Origin: Coffea arabica
Taxonomy: Eukaryota; Streptophyta; Magnoliopsida; Gentianales; Rubiaceae
Reading direction: 5' to 3'
Assembly: GCF_036785885.1 (NCBI RefSeq)
Contig: NC_092320.1
Coordinates: 20,027,557 to 20,091,556 of the forward strand
DNA: 64,000 nt
Shown here: positions 1 through 10,439 of the stretch, in pieces
How the letters are laid out: each line of letters begins with the position of its first letter
Numbering within the stretch: the stretch's first letter is position 1
Made by a program: the position numbers and the translations under genes
Notes under the pieces: generated by a model
The model's input: only the letters and a program-made list of their open reading frames with translations
Database searches by the model: none
What the model was told of the DNA's origin: nothing

Positions 1-155
1 TGTTATCTGTTTCTTGTCTTCCAATTGTCCTTAAAAGTCATCGATGTCTTTGGTTCTATATCTACAACTCGTGGTTCATGAGTATTTGTAGCTTTATGTT
101 ATCTCCTGATAGCTTCCTGAGCTTCTTTCTGAGGAAAGAATTTTCCAATGTACAG

Positions 156-1983
156 ATATGTTAATGACGCGAGACCATTTTGGGAGTTCATTGTCAGTTC
201 TTCAACTGGATGTTCAGATTCTCAGTACGTAGAGGAGCTGTATCATTATTATATGACTGAAATGGTTAGCTTGACCAATACATCTTGCTGTTCTTTATTT
301 GGAACTAAATCCTTGTTTTATTTTTGTAATGAAGCAATCTTATGTACATCAAGTCTTTACCATTTTCAGTTTTAAATGAAAGAACTTTTTAAAAGCAGCA
401 ATTGAGAAATTTGACTTAAACATTGTTTGTGTCTATCTGTAGGCTTGGCACCTTTGTGATCCAGATGCTGAGAAAGTGTTCCAAGCACTTAGGAAAGCAG
501 GTGTAAAAGTAGCTGTTGTGTCAAACTTTGATACTAGGTTAAGACCTGTGTTGAGGGCCCTGAATTGTGATCACTGGTTTGATGCTGTTGTGGTGTCAGC
601 TGAAGTATGTGATATTCTTTTTCTGCTTTGTATTGGTCTTGTTTTCCCTGTTTGTTTGCGCTGATACGCATATTTGGCTCTTTCTCTTTCATAAATCAGG
701 TTGAAGCAGAAAAACCAAATCCAACCATCTTTTTAAAGGCTTGTGATTTGTTGGGAGTAAATCCTGAGGATGCGGTGCATGTTGGGGATGATCGAAGGAA
801 TGATATATGCGGTGCCAGAGATGCAGGTTGTGACGCATGGCTCTGGGGAAGTGATGTTCAATCCTTGAAAGAGGTATATTTATGTCTTTAAATATTTTTG
901 AACTCCTTGTTTCATAGGATTACTGCCAGCTATTGAGGTTTAAAGAGAGGGAAACAATGTTCTGATTTGTGGTTAGTAGTGCAGTGTAGTGGGGAGTTTT
1001 GTTTCTGATTAGTGCAGATTCTAGGATTGGGATTTAAGTGTATCATGATGCTGCAATTGTATTTGATTGTCTGTTGATGCAAGATATTATTTATTTCTTT
1101 TAACTATTTACGTAAGATGATCATTCATGCATTTCCTAACTCAAAAAATTCCACTTGAGAATGCTTTAGGAATTTCCAGAAAGAAGAGCATTTAGTGTCA
1201 CTTGTGCTTAGTGAATCAACAGACCCCCAAAGTGAGAGTCCAGTTCTGAAACTAGAACGCACATCAGATTGACTATGTCTCTGACATCACATATATGGGA
1301 ATAGGCATGAGTACTGACAAAATCTCTTCAAAATGGGTTGAATTCTCCCTCTGATTTCATTTCCAGGCATTGAAGTAGCTTGACCAGTTGACCCATCATT
1401 TCTCAAATAATGTCTTATGCCTGCAATTGATAAATATTAATGTGCATACACAGCTTTCTTATGTTTTCTTTGGCAAGTTTGCACCACATGCTTTTTCTTG
1501 GCATGAAAACATGACTGCTAGTTAAATACTTTCGCAATTTAGCAGGTGAAATGATCTCTGTGCTCTTTGGTGCTAATGATGTTTGTAAACTGATGCCCTA
1601 ATACTGAAGTAGAAGTCAACTTCTATGAAAAAAGTTAGTAAGAGTTCCTATAAGCTAGTTTTTCCTGTTCTGGCTGGGCTTCTGGAGTGATTCTGTTGGA
1701 AAACGATGGGTCGTGCATACCTTCGAGACTTCATGTCTGGATTTCCTTTGGTGTTTTGAATCTTGAAGAGTGTGCCAGCTAGTAATTAGTCAAACAATGA
1801 AGTATATTTGGTACTTCAATAGCTTGTGCTGATAGTCCAAGACTATACCAAAACTTTTTCGATCATCTACCATAACTGAAAAGGCTACAGTGATTTCTTT
1901 GCTCCTTAAAAGCATAAACATGAAGTGATGAAATGATTGCAATGGTGGTGCAGGTTGCGCAGAGGATAGGCGTTCAGGCATGA
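156..1983 (+). CDS. HAD-superfamily hydrolase (HDHD3-like), 3' part of gene
   Basis: Four exons can be read: 156-264, 443-604, 700-873 and 1954-1983, all with GT-AG borders and matching phase (the first starts with the last base of a split codon). The joined protein reads YVNDARPFWEFIVSSSTGCS, then AWHLCDPDAEKVFQALRKAG, and ends VAQRIGVQA followed by TGA. HAD motif II is visible in VVSNFD, the motif III lysine in EKPNP and motif IV in HVGDDRRND. The nucleophile motif I (DxD) must lie upstream of the window. It resembles the plant haloacid-dehalogenase-like family related to HDHD3, presumed phosphatases of unknown substrate. The last intron (874-1953) is over 1 kb and encodes only a nine-residue tail. 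Bases 1-155 look like intron. The gene appears intact within the window; the substrate is not predictable. Confidence 0.88.
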
Positions 1984-3194
1984 ACGAGGATGAGCACCTC
2001 TGCCTTCAGCTGCACAATAGCCTCCTTACTCTCCCCCTCATGTTTCTTGTATATATTCTTCTTTGCTAGTTGATGTGAGAACTCGGGGATGCAGAGGCTG
2101 ATAATGTTGAGTAGAATAAATAGGGCAGAGAACAATTATGTAAAAGGTGTCTTTTTTTGTTCTTTTGGTTCTGCATTTCAACTTTGGTTCTTCGTGCTTA
2201 TGCAAAATCATATGTTATATAACACCAAGTACTTATGCAAGCATGCACTATTCTGATATTATTTATTGAGGGTTTGTTTAAAAGCTCAGTGCTTTATGCA
2301 AAGCTACAGTCCTCCTCGCGGATTAATTCTGATGCTCCCATGATAATCAAATTCAAAGCTAGACAATTTCAGGCAAAATCATACATCTTATGGACTGATT
2401 GATACCATGGCATCATTCTATTTTTGTTCTTTGTAGTTTAATCGAACTTTACAGCTGATTGGCAACTTGTGATAGTAGCAATTAGTGCATGATTTCAAGA
2501 CAACTCTCAGGCTTTTCATGACTCTCAAGAACCTGAAATACACCAAATTACCTGCCTTTTACCCCTAGCTACAATCTTCATACTCCATCTTCTTTAATGA
2601 AACAAGAAAACGCCTTTATCTTGAGTCCACTCATCAATGAAAAACTAGCCTAAACTCTAGTTCTGATTTCGCAAACACGAGTCATATTTTATGGTGATGC
2701 TCAAGTTTGAGTCAGGGCTTACCAGCTAGAAGCGTGGATGTGTTGTTGAACTTCAATTCAGAAACTTCATATTCTTTTCCTTATGTAGGATTTATAATAA
2801 CAAACATGAGTAAAAGCAGAGACTTGAGATAGATCCATCCATATCATTCAACAAAAGCAGTTTGCCTTCCATTTTCTTCCTGCACTACAACAATGTTTGA
2901 TGAAATTCACCTGGAAATAGTTTGCTTCGTACTTCTGTATGTGTGTGTGCAGAATATGTATCCTAAGAAGAAATCAAACTAGAAATTCATCACAAATCCA
3001 AGATATGTCTCTTAAGTAAAATTATATTTCATGTACAGAACTGGTTATCAATAGCAATACGAACTCTTACACTAATAATACAAAACAAGAAAACAGAGCT
3101 GCAACTCAAGCTCGAGTAAAATATATCACGTTACGAACAAAAGTTAACAATTTGAACAACTAGGGATCTAGAATTCAAGTTCCTTGCAAAAATA
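1984..3194. other. Intergenic: 3'UTR of the HAD gene, then no recognisable gene
   Basis: The first few hundred bases after the HAD stop codon are probably its 3'UTR; an AATAAA-like sequence is present near 2115. The last part before 3195 is probably the 3'UTR of the minus-strand GTE-like gene. No conserved coding frame or repeat was recognised in between. Confidence 0.5.
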
Positions 3195-3980
3195 CTAGTA
3201 CTCGACGATCTCTCCTTCTTCTACTTCCCGATGACTCAAATATGCGTCTTCATCATCATCCGCTGCCATGAATTCCTCCTTCAAGTGCAAGCCAAGCTGC
3301 TCTATGGGGTGCAAAACTTTGCCAGTCTTTAACCCTCTCAAGACCATCACTGCTGGTCCATTGCATCCACGGACAATGTAAGAGGAAGAGCACTGACTTA
3401 GTTGCTCAAGTTCCTTGACAATCATGAGATTGTCTTCAAGATCAACTGTGCTTTCCATCATCTGTAAGGCAACTCGGGCAGCTTCTCTTTCTTTCTGCCT
3501 CAATTCGGCTTCTTTCTTCTTCAATTGCTCAGCTTCTTTTAGCGTCTCTTCCTCTTTGCCCTGTTTTTGTACCAGTCTCTTCTTTCCTTGATCGACATCA
3601 GCTTTCTCAGCCTTTGCTATGGAAATAATTTCGGCAAAGCGGGGTGTCAGCCTCGCGGCACATAAAGCGGTCTTCAAAACGTATTCGTCGGCAACATTAG
3701 CTTGTCTTGTACAGCAGCTCTGCTCACTAGATTTCATCAGAGTACCCTTTTCCTGCTGCTGCTTAGGCTTAAAAGTAACTGCAGCAGTCTTGTTCTTGCT
3801 GCGTTGCAATCTTTTTAACGTATCTAAAATTCTCTTCCTTTTCCCATTCGTTTCTTTACCGTCTAGAACTACAAGGACTTGGGCCGCTCCTTTCTTGCTG
3901 TTCCCATTGATTCGAGATGTAAATTTTGTATCTGCTAAATTGTCTCTCTTCCCGACCGTGTCTTTTTTAGCAACAACCAT
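3195..3980 (-). CDS. GTE/BET-like C-terminal-tail protein without bromodomain
   Basis: A single uninterrupted 261-codon frame. The N-terminal third is basic and low in complexity. A highly charged Lys/Glu coiled-coil segment follows at about residues 125-175, then REAARVALQMMESTVDLEDN, IEQLGLHLKEE and a terminal acidic EVEEGEIVEY. In plant GTE proteins (GTE8-GTE12 group) this order (charged coil, 'EREAAR.ALQ.ME.TVE..EN', 'PLEQLGLFMK', acidic 'VEEGEI') forms the C-terminus after the bromodomain and NET domain. Neither of those domains is present here, nor any exon upstream that I can recognise. It may be a truncated or retro-derived copy, or a real small protein acting as a partner or competitor of BET proteins. 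The start at 3980 is the first Met of the frame. The family assignment is from pattern memory, not a search. Confidence 0.6.
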   Translation of the reverse strand: MVVAKKDTVGKRDNLADTKFTSRINGNSKKGAAQVLVVLDGKETNGKRKRILDTLKRLQRSKNKTAAVTFKPKQQQEKGTLMKSSEQSCCTRQANVADEYVLKTALCAARLTPRFAEIISIAKAEKADVDQGKKRLVQKQGKEEETLKEAEQLKKKEAELRQKEREAARVALQMMESTVDLEDNLMIVKELEQLSQCSSSYIVRGCNGPAVMVLRGLKTGKVLHPIEQLGLHLKEEFMAADDDEDAYLSHREVEEGEIVEY

Positions 3981-4218
3981 GTTGGACTGTAACAGGGGAA
4001 ACCCGCCCTACAACGATCGACGCTCAAATCTCCAATGTTACCGAACCCGAGAACCAATATAGCAAAATCAGAGAGTTTGCAAAAGAACCCCTGATATGAT
4101 CGAAGAAATATGGGTTCTGAGAAAGATGAAGAAATTCTTGAGGCTATGATAATAGTCTGCTTATTCTTCAAGCTCCAAAGAACGAAACCCTGGTGGATCG
4201 ATTTGATCACTTGCTTCT

Positions 4219-4657
4219 TAATTTCTGCTAGGAGTTCTCTTTTGTTGTGGAAAGAACAATGAATGCCGTGGTTGTTAAATAGTACCAAGCTAAAGATCCT
4301 TTAGCAATTAGGAAAGTAGTAGTGGTGTCCTAATCCTTTTCCTATGTTGTTCGGGAATCAGTCTGGCGGCAAATTCAAATACAAAGTATAACGGCTAGAG
4401 TTTTGATCTTTTATTTGGGGTCTTTCAGGTTCAGCCCTTTTGCGTTTGGGGAATTTTATTTCAGTTCCTTTTCTTGAACAATGAATAAACTTGATACCAA
4501 TTCAGACAGCTCCATGCCTCCTTGAATTCACTCAATGTTGGGAGAGGTTTTGGTGAAAGTAAAGTTGGGATGACAATTTACCTTTGTCAAATTGTTCTTT
4601 AACAACCACGGCATTCATTGTTCTTTTCACAAAAAAAGAGAACTACCAGCAGAAATT
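4219..4657. repeat. Inverted repeat, ~60-bp arms, just upstream of the GTE-like gene
   Basis: The arm at 4219-4279 is the reverse complement, with few mismatches, of 4598-4657 (core AACAACCACGGCATTCATTG). Part of the right arm is repeated directly at 4657-4675. The ~320-bp loop has no recognised content. The left arm lies in the probable 5' flank of the minus-strand gene at 3195-3980. Confidence 0.7.
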
Positions 4658-4675
4658 AACAACCACGGCATTCAA

Positions 4676-6009
4676 TTTAGGAAATCTTCTGCAATTCAAC
4701 CTGTTTTTATTAAGTATTTATTTTCTAAAATAAATATTTTAGTTTTATTCAAAATTTTTAATCCTGAAATGAATAAAAAATTATTAAACCTTTGAACCGA
4801 AATCAAATCGATTGAATCAGTCGAACCGTAAATCGAAAGGTTCTCCGATTCACTCTCTGGTCCGAATTTAAAAACATTGATCTTGAGAAGATGTACGGTG
4901 ATATAACTTTTTGTCATTTTTTGAAATTTCATTTTTACCCTTAGAAGCAAGGGTAAAATGGTCCAATCATACTGAAAAACAATTATCTTTTCTAATTTTT
5001 ATAAGAAAATTTAAATTAGGATTAGATGCGCTAAACTCCACTGTATTTTGCCCAAATTGCAAATTATCTCCTAGGCTCATCAAATAGTGACTTAACCACC
5101 ATTAGTATTTTTTTTTTTTGGAAAAAAGTACACTTCTTATATTGTTTTACTTTTCTCTTTGTTCTTCTTTCGAGAAACGAAATTTGACTAATTAAACCTA
5201 ATCCCAGAAGTCAACCCAAAAGCCGGCAATTCTTGGATTGCTTCCAGGGACTTAACTATTCAAATCCCAACCCCCCCAAAGCCGACGTGGGATAGAAACC
5301 CGATAGGGGCCAAGCCCAAATCCGCTGCTACTTTTCTCCTTGTTCAATGATTCATTTTTTAACTGCTACTTTAATTTCCTTTTTCTTTTTTTTTTTTCAC
5401 TTCTCTCATCTCACTGTTTTTTCCACTTTCGTATTGCATTACTATTTGTATGCTTATTATAATGTATTATTTTTCTTCTGCTTGTATTTCATTCTTGTTG
5501 TACTTTATTTATTTACACTATTAGGTAATTCATGACAAACGACATAGGATGAGAAAATTTTATATGCTTGTCATAATGAAAAACATATAAAATCCAGAAA
5601 TTTAATTTTTCCAAAGATATGAACAAACTACTATTTATAATTACTTAATATTTGAAAATACATACCATATAAAAAAGAACATAAATTTTACTCCACTTAA
5701 AAGCCGTTATCACCGAATAGCATGTTTAAGTGAATGTCGCACCAAAACCTACCAACATAAAATCATAAAATTGGAGAGACACTCTCTCCATTTTTCTCTT
5801 GGAAGTCACTTTCTCTCTCTATCTTTCTCTTTAGTATTGGAAAATCATTACAATTAGACATGCAGTAGAATAAAAGGAGATTTATATGAAGAAATTTTGC
5901 AATTGGAGCAAAAAGGGCAAAGATCCATAGAAGCAAGTTTCTTTTAAGGGTTAAAGATTTATCAAAGCAGTCCTCTTTTTTATTATATGCGATTATTAAT
6001 GATGACATA
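4676..6009. other. Intergenic AT-rich DNA
   Basis: No gene recognised. A short stretch at about 5205-5330 contains CCGACGTGGGA and C-rich runs resembling the repeats at 7.8-8.15 kb, suggesting a related degraded element. The reading frames here are low-complexity Phe/Leu runs. Confidence 0.45.
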
Positions 6010-6017
6010 ATTTTTGT

Positions 6018-6179
6018 ATATGGGTATAAATGGGTTACCCAATAATACCCATTTAATAAATGGGTATTATTGGGTAACCCATCAAACCCAATTAACCCAT
6101 TTAAAATTCTCTTCCCCCCAAGTCTCTTCTTTTCCCCTACCTTTTTTTTTCCAAATTTTTCATTTTGTCATGATGTTAA

Positions 6180-6231
<52 letters not shown>

Positions 6232-6770
6232 TGTTGGTTTTATCTTATTATTTTATTTTTTCTTAGTTTGTTAACTTGCTCATTTTTTAGCATTACCAAT
6301 TTATGATAAATTTTAGCCTATTTTCTTATCTTTATAAAATGAAATTTTAAATTTATATATGAAAAAATGTTAGGGGTTCAAAATTTTTGGATTAAGTTTT
6401 ATATTAATTTTTATAGTACTTAATTCAAATTTTTATATTCGTATTATTCAATTATTAAATAATAGGTAATTTTGTAACATAGAGTATAAATGAAAAAAAT
6501 TGGTAATTAAGTTTATTGAACATTATAAGTAAATATTTAAAACTAATGATGGGTACAAAGAGTGGTATAAATTGATAACTTAGTTTGCAAAAAATTAATT
6601 TAAATGAGTTTGCAAAAAGTTAAAATAAATGAGTTATAAATGGGTAATTGGGTTACCCAATTCATTTTTTGACTTACCCATTTATACCCATCTAATTAAA
6701 TGGGTATAAATACCCATTTTACCCAACCCAAACCCGCCCAAGTCACCCATTTTGACACCTCTAATTCAAG
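6018..6770. repeat. AT-rich MITE-like block bounded by TGGGTA/TACCCA inverted repeats
   Basis: The left part (6018-6110) contains repeated, partly palindromic TGGGTATAAATGGGTTACCC-like sequence. The right part (6640-6765) has the same motifs in both orientations and ends in CACCCATTTTGACACCTCTA. This resembles the ends of plant non-autonomous DNA elements, but no clean target duplication was found. Confidence 0.45.
6181..6231. repeat. (ATT)n microsatellite
   Basis: Seventeen uninterrupted ATT units inside the AT-rich block. Frames crossing it translate to poly-Leu or poly-Ile and are not genes. Confidence 0.97.
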
Positions 6771-6998
6771 GTAACAACATTCTTCAATCTTGTTTTAAAA
6801 TTTATACTCAAGAGGAATGAAAAAAGGAAACATTTTTCAGTTACTAATAATGTAACGATTCAACCTGACCCTATAGGTGGATCGCCCCTTGCCTGGTAGA
6901 AAACTAAAGGCTCAGAAAACTAAAATCATAAAACTTACACATTAAAAAACAACCCTAAAATCCTCATAGAAATCAATTTTTCAAGAATATTATAAGAA

Positions 6999-7149
6999 TT
7001 AATCTTCTATACACTGACAATGTATACACTTTCACCATTGGACGTACAACACATAATTTTTATTTGAATTTAAAAATCAAATTTTGTATATGAGTCGTGC
7101 ATCTAACCGTGATAGTGTATACACTGTCAGTGGATATAAGATTTACTCG
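6999..7149. mobile_element. Palindromic MITE of the 'TATACACTG' family, copy a
   Basis: It begins TTAATCTTCTATACACTGAC and ends with the near-complement (GTGTATACACTGTCAGTGGATATAAGATTTA); the core contains CATTGGACGTACAACACATA and its inverse. Related copies are at 18537, 19564, 31752 (split) and about 41968. The element is flanked by a ~45-bp direct repeat (6955-6998 and about 7157-7205), much longer than a MITE target duplication. Confidence 0.7.
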
Positions 7150-7780
7150 TACTATAAATCCTAAAATCCTCATAGAAATCAATTTTCCAATAATACTACA
7201 AGACTTATACAAAATTGCTAGAGAATAATATAAGATTAACTATAATGTAAAATTAAATTTTGACCAAAATCATGTGCATGGAGTCCCAAACTCTTTGATG
7301 TCTCGAATCAATCCTTTAGATGTAAATTATGATACTTCTAGTTGAGTCTCCTCTGTTGAAAACATTTAGCAAAACTTGATGAGTTAATGAGACTCTTTGG
7401 GTGTACAAATGGCATTAAACAAAAATATTAACAAGTCGTAATAGAGATTCAAAATTAATCTTTCAAATATTTTTCAAAAATTATCAAAATTTTTAAATAT
7501 CTTCATAAGATTAAAGATCAAGCAGTAAAATATTTATAAATTACACACAATTATCAATCGGATGTATTTTATCAAAACTTGATCGATCCAGCCGATTCAA
7601 ACAAAAACTCGCACAACTTCAAACAAAAATTGCAGAATTTACCCTTAAAAATTTGATATGCAAGCCAATTTTATGAACGGAAAATCTAATAGAAAAAAAA
7701 TGTTAAAGCTAATTTTGAATTGTCAATATAATTTATCAAAATTTATCCATCTTGCAATAGAGGTATAAATTCATGACACC

Positions 7781-8153
7781 TCATATCCTAGCCCAAAGGC
7801 CTTCGGCATTTTTTTACTAACTCTAACTTCCGTGAGAACCCCAAAAGTCGGTATCTTTTGAGGTCTTACAGGGAACTAATAAACTAACCCCTAATCCCCC
7901 AGAACCCCGATGTGGGACAAAGCCACCACAAACGGAGGAAGCCTGCTACTAGGTCCAACTGGAAACCCGACCCCCCCCACCGGAAGCTTTTTTCTCATAT
8001 CTAAGCCCAAAGGCCTTCGGCATTTTTTTACTAACCCTAACTCCTGTGAGAACCCCAAAAATCGGTATCTTTTGAGGTTTCACAGAAAACTAATAAACCA
8101 ACCCCTAACCTCCCAGAACCCCGACGTGGGACAAAGCCACCACAAACGGAGGA
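7781..8153. repeat. Direct repeat of ~160 bp, two copies, next to the BAH gene promoter
   Basis: Copies at 7781-7940 and 7996-8153 are highly similar (GGCCTTCGGCATTTTTTTAC ... CGACGTGGGACAAAGCCACC). The CGAYGTGGGAC motif is common in ends of small plant LTR elements, so this may be a TRIM or solo-LTR relic in tandem; that is inference. The copies end about 145 bp before the proposed start codon of the BAH gene. Confidence 0.65.
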
Positions 8154-8299
8154 ATTCATGACACCTATCTTCGTCCAAATTTGAAATTATTTTGTTGTAC
8201 TTTCAAATAGTTTCAATTGGCTTTTTACACTTGGGATGCATTTGAGTATTAATGCTTGAACTGGCAAAACATTTACACACAGTACACACAGTAGCAGCT

Positions 8300-10427
8300 A
8301 TGGGGAGTGATAACAATTCGGCGGAAGGGATGGCAATCGACGACGACAACGAGGAGGCGGCTCCACCGTCTGAGCCACCGCAACAGATGTTAACTAAATT
8401 TCCCGACACTGACTTAACAAACGAAAGAGAGCTGAAGAAATTGAAGCTTGCCGAGGTAGAAGATAAAGAAGAAGACGAGGGCAGAAAAGTAGCTATAGCT
8501 GCTCTTCCCTTAGCCATGGCTGCTCCAACAAGCAGTGATGACGAGGAGACCATTGACGAGAATCCGCACCCTATTGGTAAACTTGTTAGGGTTTCTGGAA
8601 AAGGAACAGGCAGGAGGAAGCATTACAAATCTTTTGGATATGATGGAAAACGGTATGATCTGGTAAGAAATATTCAAAATTTCCTCTTTCTTTAATTGCA
8701 TGGTAGCTCATTATCTAACTGTTCTGTAATACTGTAGGAGGATCCTGTGCTCTTAGCTCCTTATGAACCAAATCAGAAACCTGACCTGGCCATAATTAAG
8801 GTAATTTCTGAATTTTGTTAACCAAGTTGTCCTGGATGGATGTGAAAGATAAAGATACATGCTTTGATTTTTGATTTTATTGTAGATTAATTTTGAGATG
8901 GAAAAACATTGATAATTATTTTCAAGGTTTTACTACTCTTGTTTCAATTCTTTTGACCCCTGTGTTGGTTCTTGATCCAAAGATTTTGTTTTAGCACTAG
9001 TCTGTTGTCTGCTAAGCTGTGATTGATCTTTCATAATCTTTGTTGGGGTGTTAGGCTTTGGAACTGTATAGTTTGTCAAATAGGCTCCTATTCAGCTTCT
9101 GTCTTCAAAATAAGTCCCTCTGCGGTGTGCTTTTTGAAATAGTTTTGTTATTCTCTAGGTCCTCATGTTTTCTTCCTAAGATGATTTACGACTGATGCTA
9201 CACCATTTGTCGGTTTTATTAGAGAGGTGATCCTATTGGTTAATGCAGGTCATTATAGATTTCCACACTTTTTGAATCAACCAAACTAATTGATAACTTT
9301 AATCATGTAAATGTTTAGACCTTTCACTTTCTGTTTCTTCTTTTGTGTTAAATGGAGATCTCTCAAAATATTGGTTTTAGTTCTTTAGAAAAGGAACAGG
9401 TGAATTAGCTCTGTTCAACTTCCCACCGTGGTTAGAAGCCAATTCTGCACATACAGTAGCAGCAGCTATGAACTATCAACTAGATTGCTAGCAGTCCTTT
9501 TTTTTTCCTGCCTTTTTAATGCATCTTCTCTTCCATGTCATTTTACTGTTGAAGCAGAACAAACTGCAAATCGTTTTGGTGGCCAACGCACCATCACTCA
9601 CTAGAATAATGACTAACAAGAACCCCCTCTTGTTTTGTTGTGTATCTGTGTTGGATGAGATCGTTAACAAGTTCAAAATCTCCAAATCAATAGGTGTATT
9701 AGTGAAAATTTTTAAAATTTAGCTTTTATATTGGGAAGTCCATGTCACACTACATGGATCAGGATGAGAATATAACTTTAGAAAGAAAACTTCAAAAAAA
9801 TTTTCCGATATTTACTTCTCTAATATGCTTTAGTTTTTGTTGTCTTTCTAATATCTCTAATACACACAAAACTGCTCATTTACACATATAAAAACTCTTG
9901 CGAATACTAATGCAGTGAATGCACATGAACTCAGATGGAAGTTCAGTTCCACAACCCTGATCTGTGATCTGTTTACCTCTTGCCATCTCTTTGGTGCTGT
10001 TTTCGCACAATTGATGAACTGTCATTCTGTAATGTAGGACATAACTCAAACAAAAGGTGGGAGGATGATGGTAATTGGGCAAAGATTTTATCGTCCTGGA
10101 GAGGCAGAAAAGAAAGACGGTGGATTTTGGCAATCCAATAATACAAGAGAGCTGTTTTACAGCTTTCATAAGGATAAGTTTCCGGCAGAGTCTGTCATGC
10201 ACAGATTTGTGGTGCATTTTATACCTCCAAAAATGCAGATCCCACCCAGAACAGAGCATCCTGGTTTCATTGTGCAAAGGATGTATCACGCTAAACGAAA
10301 ACTGCTCTTCAAGCTTAAAGATGCTGGAGCCAACAAAGAAGAAGAGATTGATCTCCTTGTTCAGAAGACAAAGTCACGGCTAGGAAATCTGCCTAACATT
10401 CAGCCTAAGGATGCTGTTGCTCATTAG
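8300..10427 (+). CDS. BAH-domain protein (AIPP3/BDT1-like), three exons
   Basis: Exons 8300-8662, 8738-8800 and 10038-10427 join in phase to about 271 residues. The N-terminus is acidic (IDDDNEE, AEVEDKEEDEG). The BAH domain runs from about residue 95 (GKLVRVSGKGTGRRKHYKSF) through EDPVLLAPYE, the WQSNNTRELFYSFHKDKF core, VMHRFVVHFIP and HPGFIVQRMY. It ends shortly after EIDLLVQKTKSRLGNLP. The order matches the N-terminal half of plant AIPP3/BDT1 BAH proteins, which read H3K27me3. Those are usually longer and carry a TFIIS-like region absent here; EBS/SHL would have a PHD finger, also absent. An in-frame ATG at 8252 would add 16 residues; 8300 was chosen because MGSDNN looks like a natural start. 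The 1.2-kb second intron shows no recognised gene. A LINE follows the stop codon directly. Confidence 0.85.
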
Positions 10428-10439
10428 GGACATCTATGC

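Noticed and set aside
3619..4062. Plus-strand frame opposite the GTE-like gene
   Set aside because: Antisense shadow of the charged coiled-coil coding sequence; no features of its own.
5347..5535. Phe/Leu/Tyr-rich 62-codon frame (possible membrane peptide)
   Set aside because: Low-complexity T-rich DNA; no start context or conservation that I can support.
6014..6306. Two overlapping frames with long Leu or Ile runs
   Set aside because: Produced by the (ATT)n microsatellite; no conserved sequence around it.
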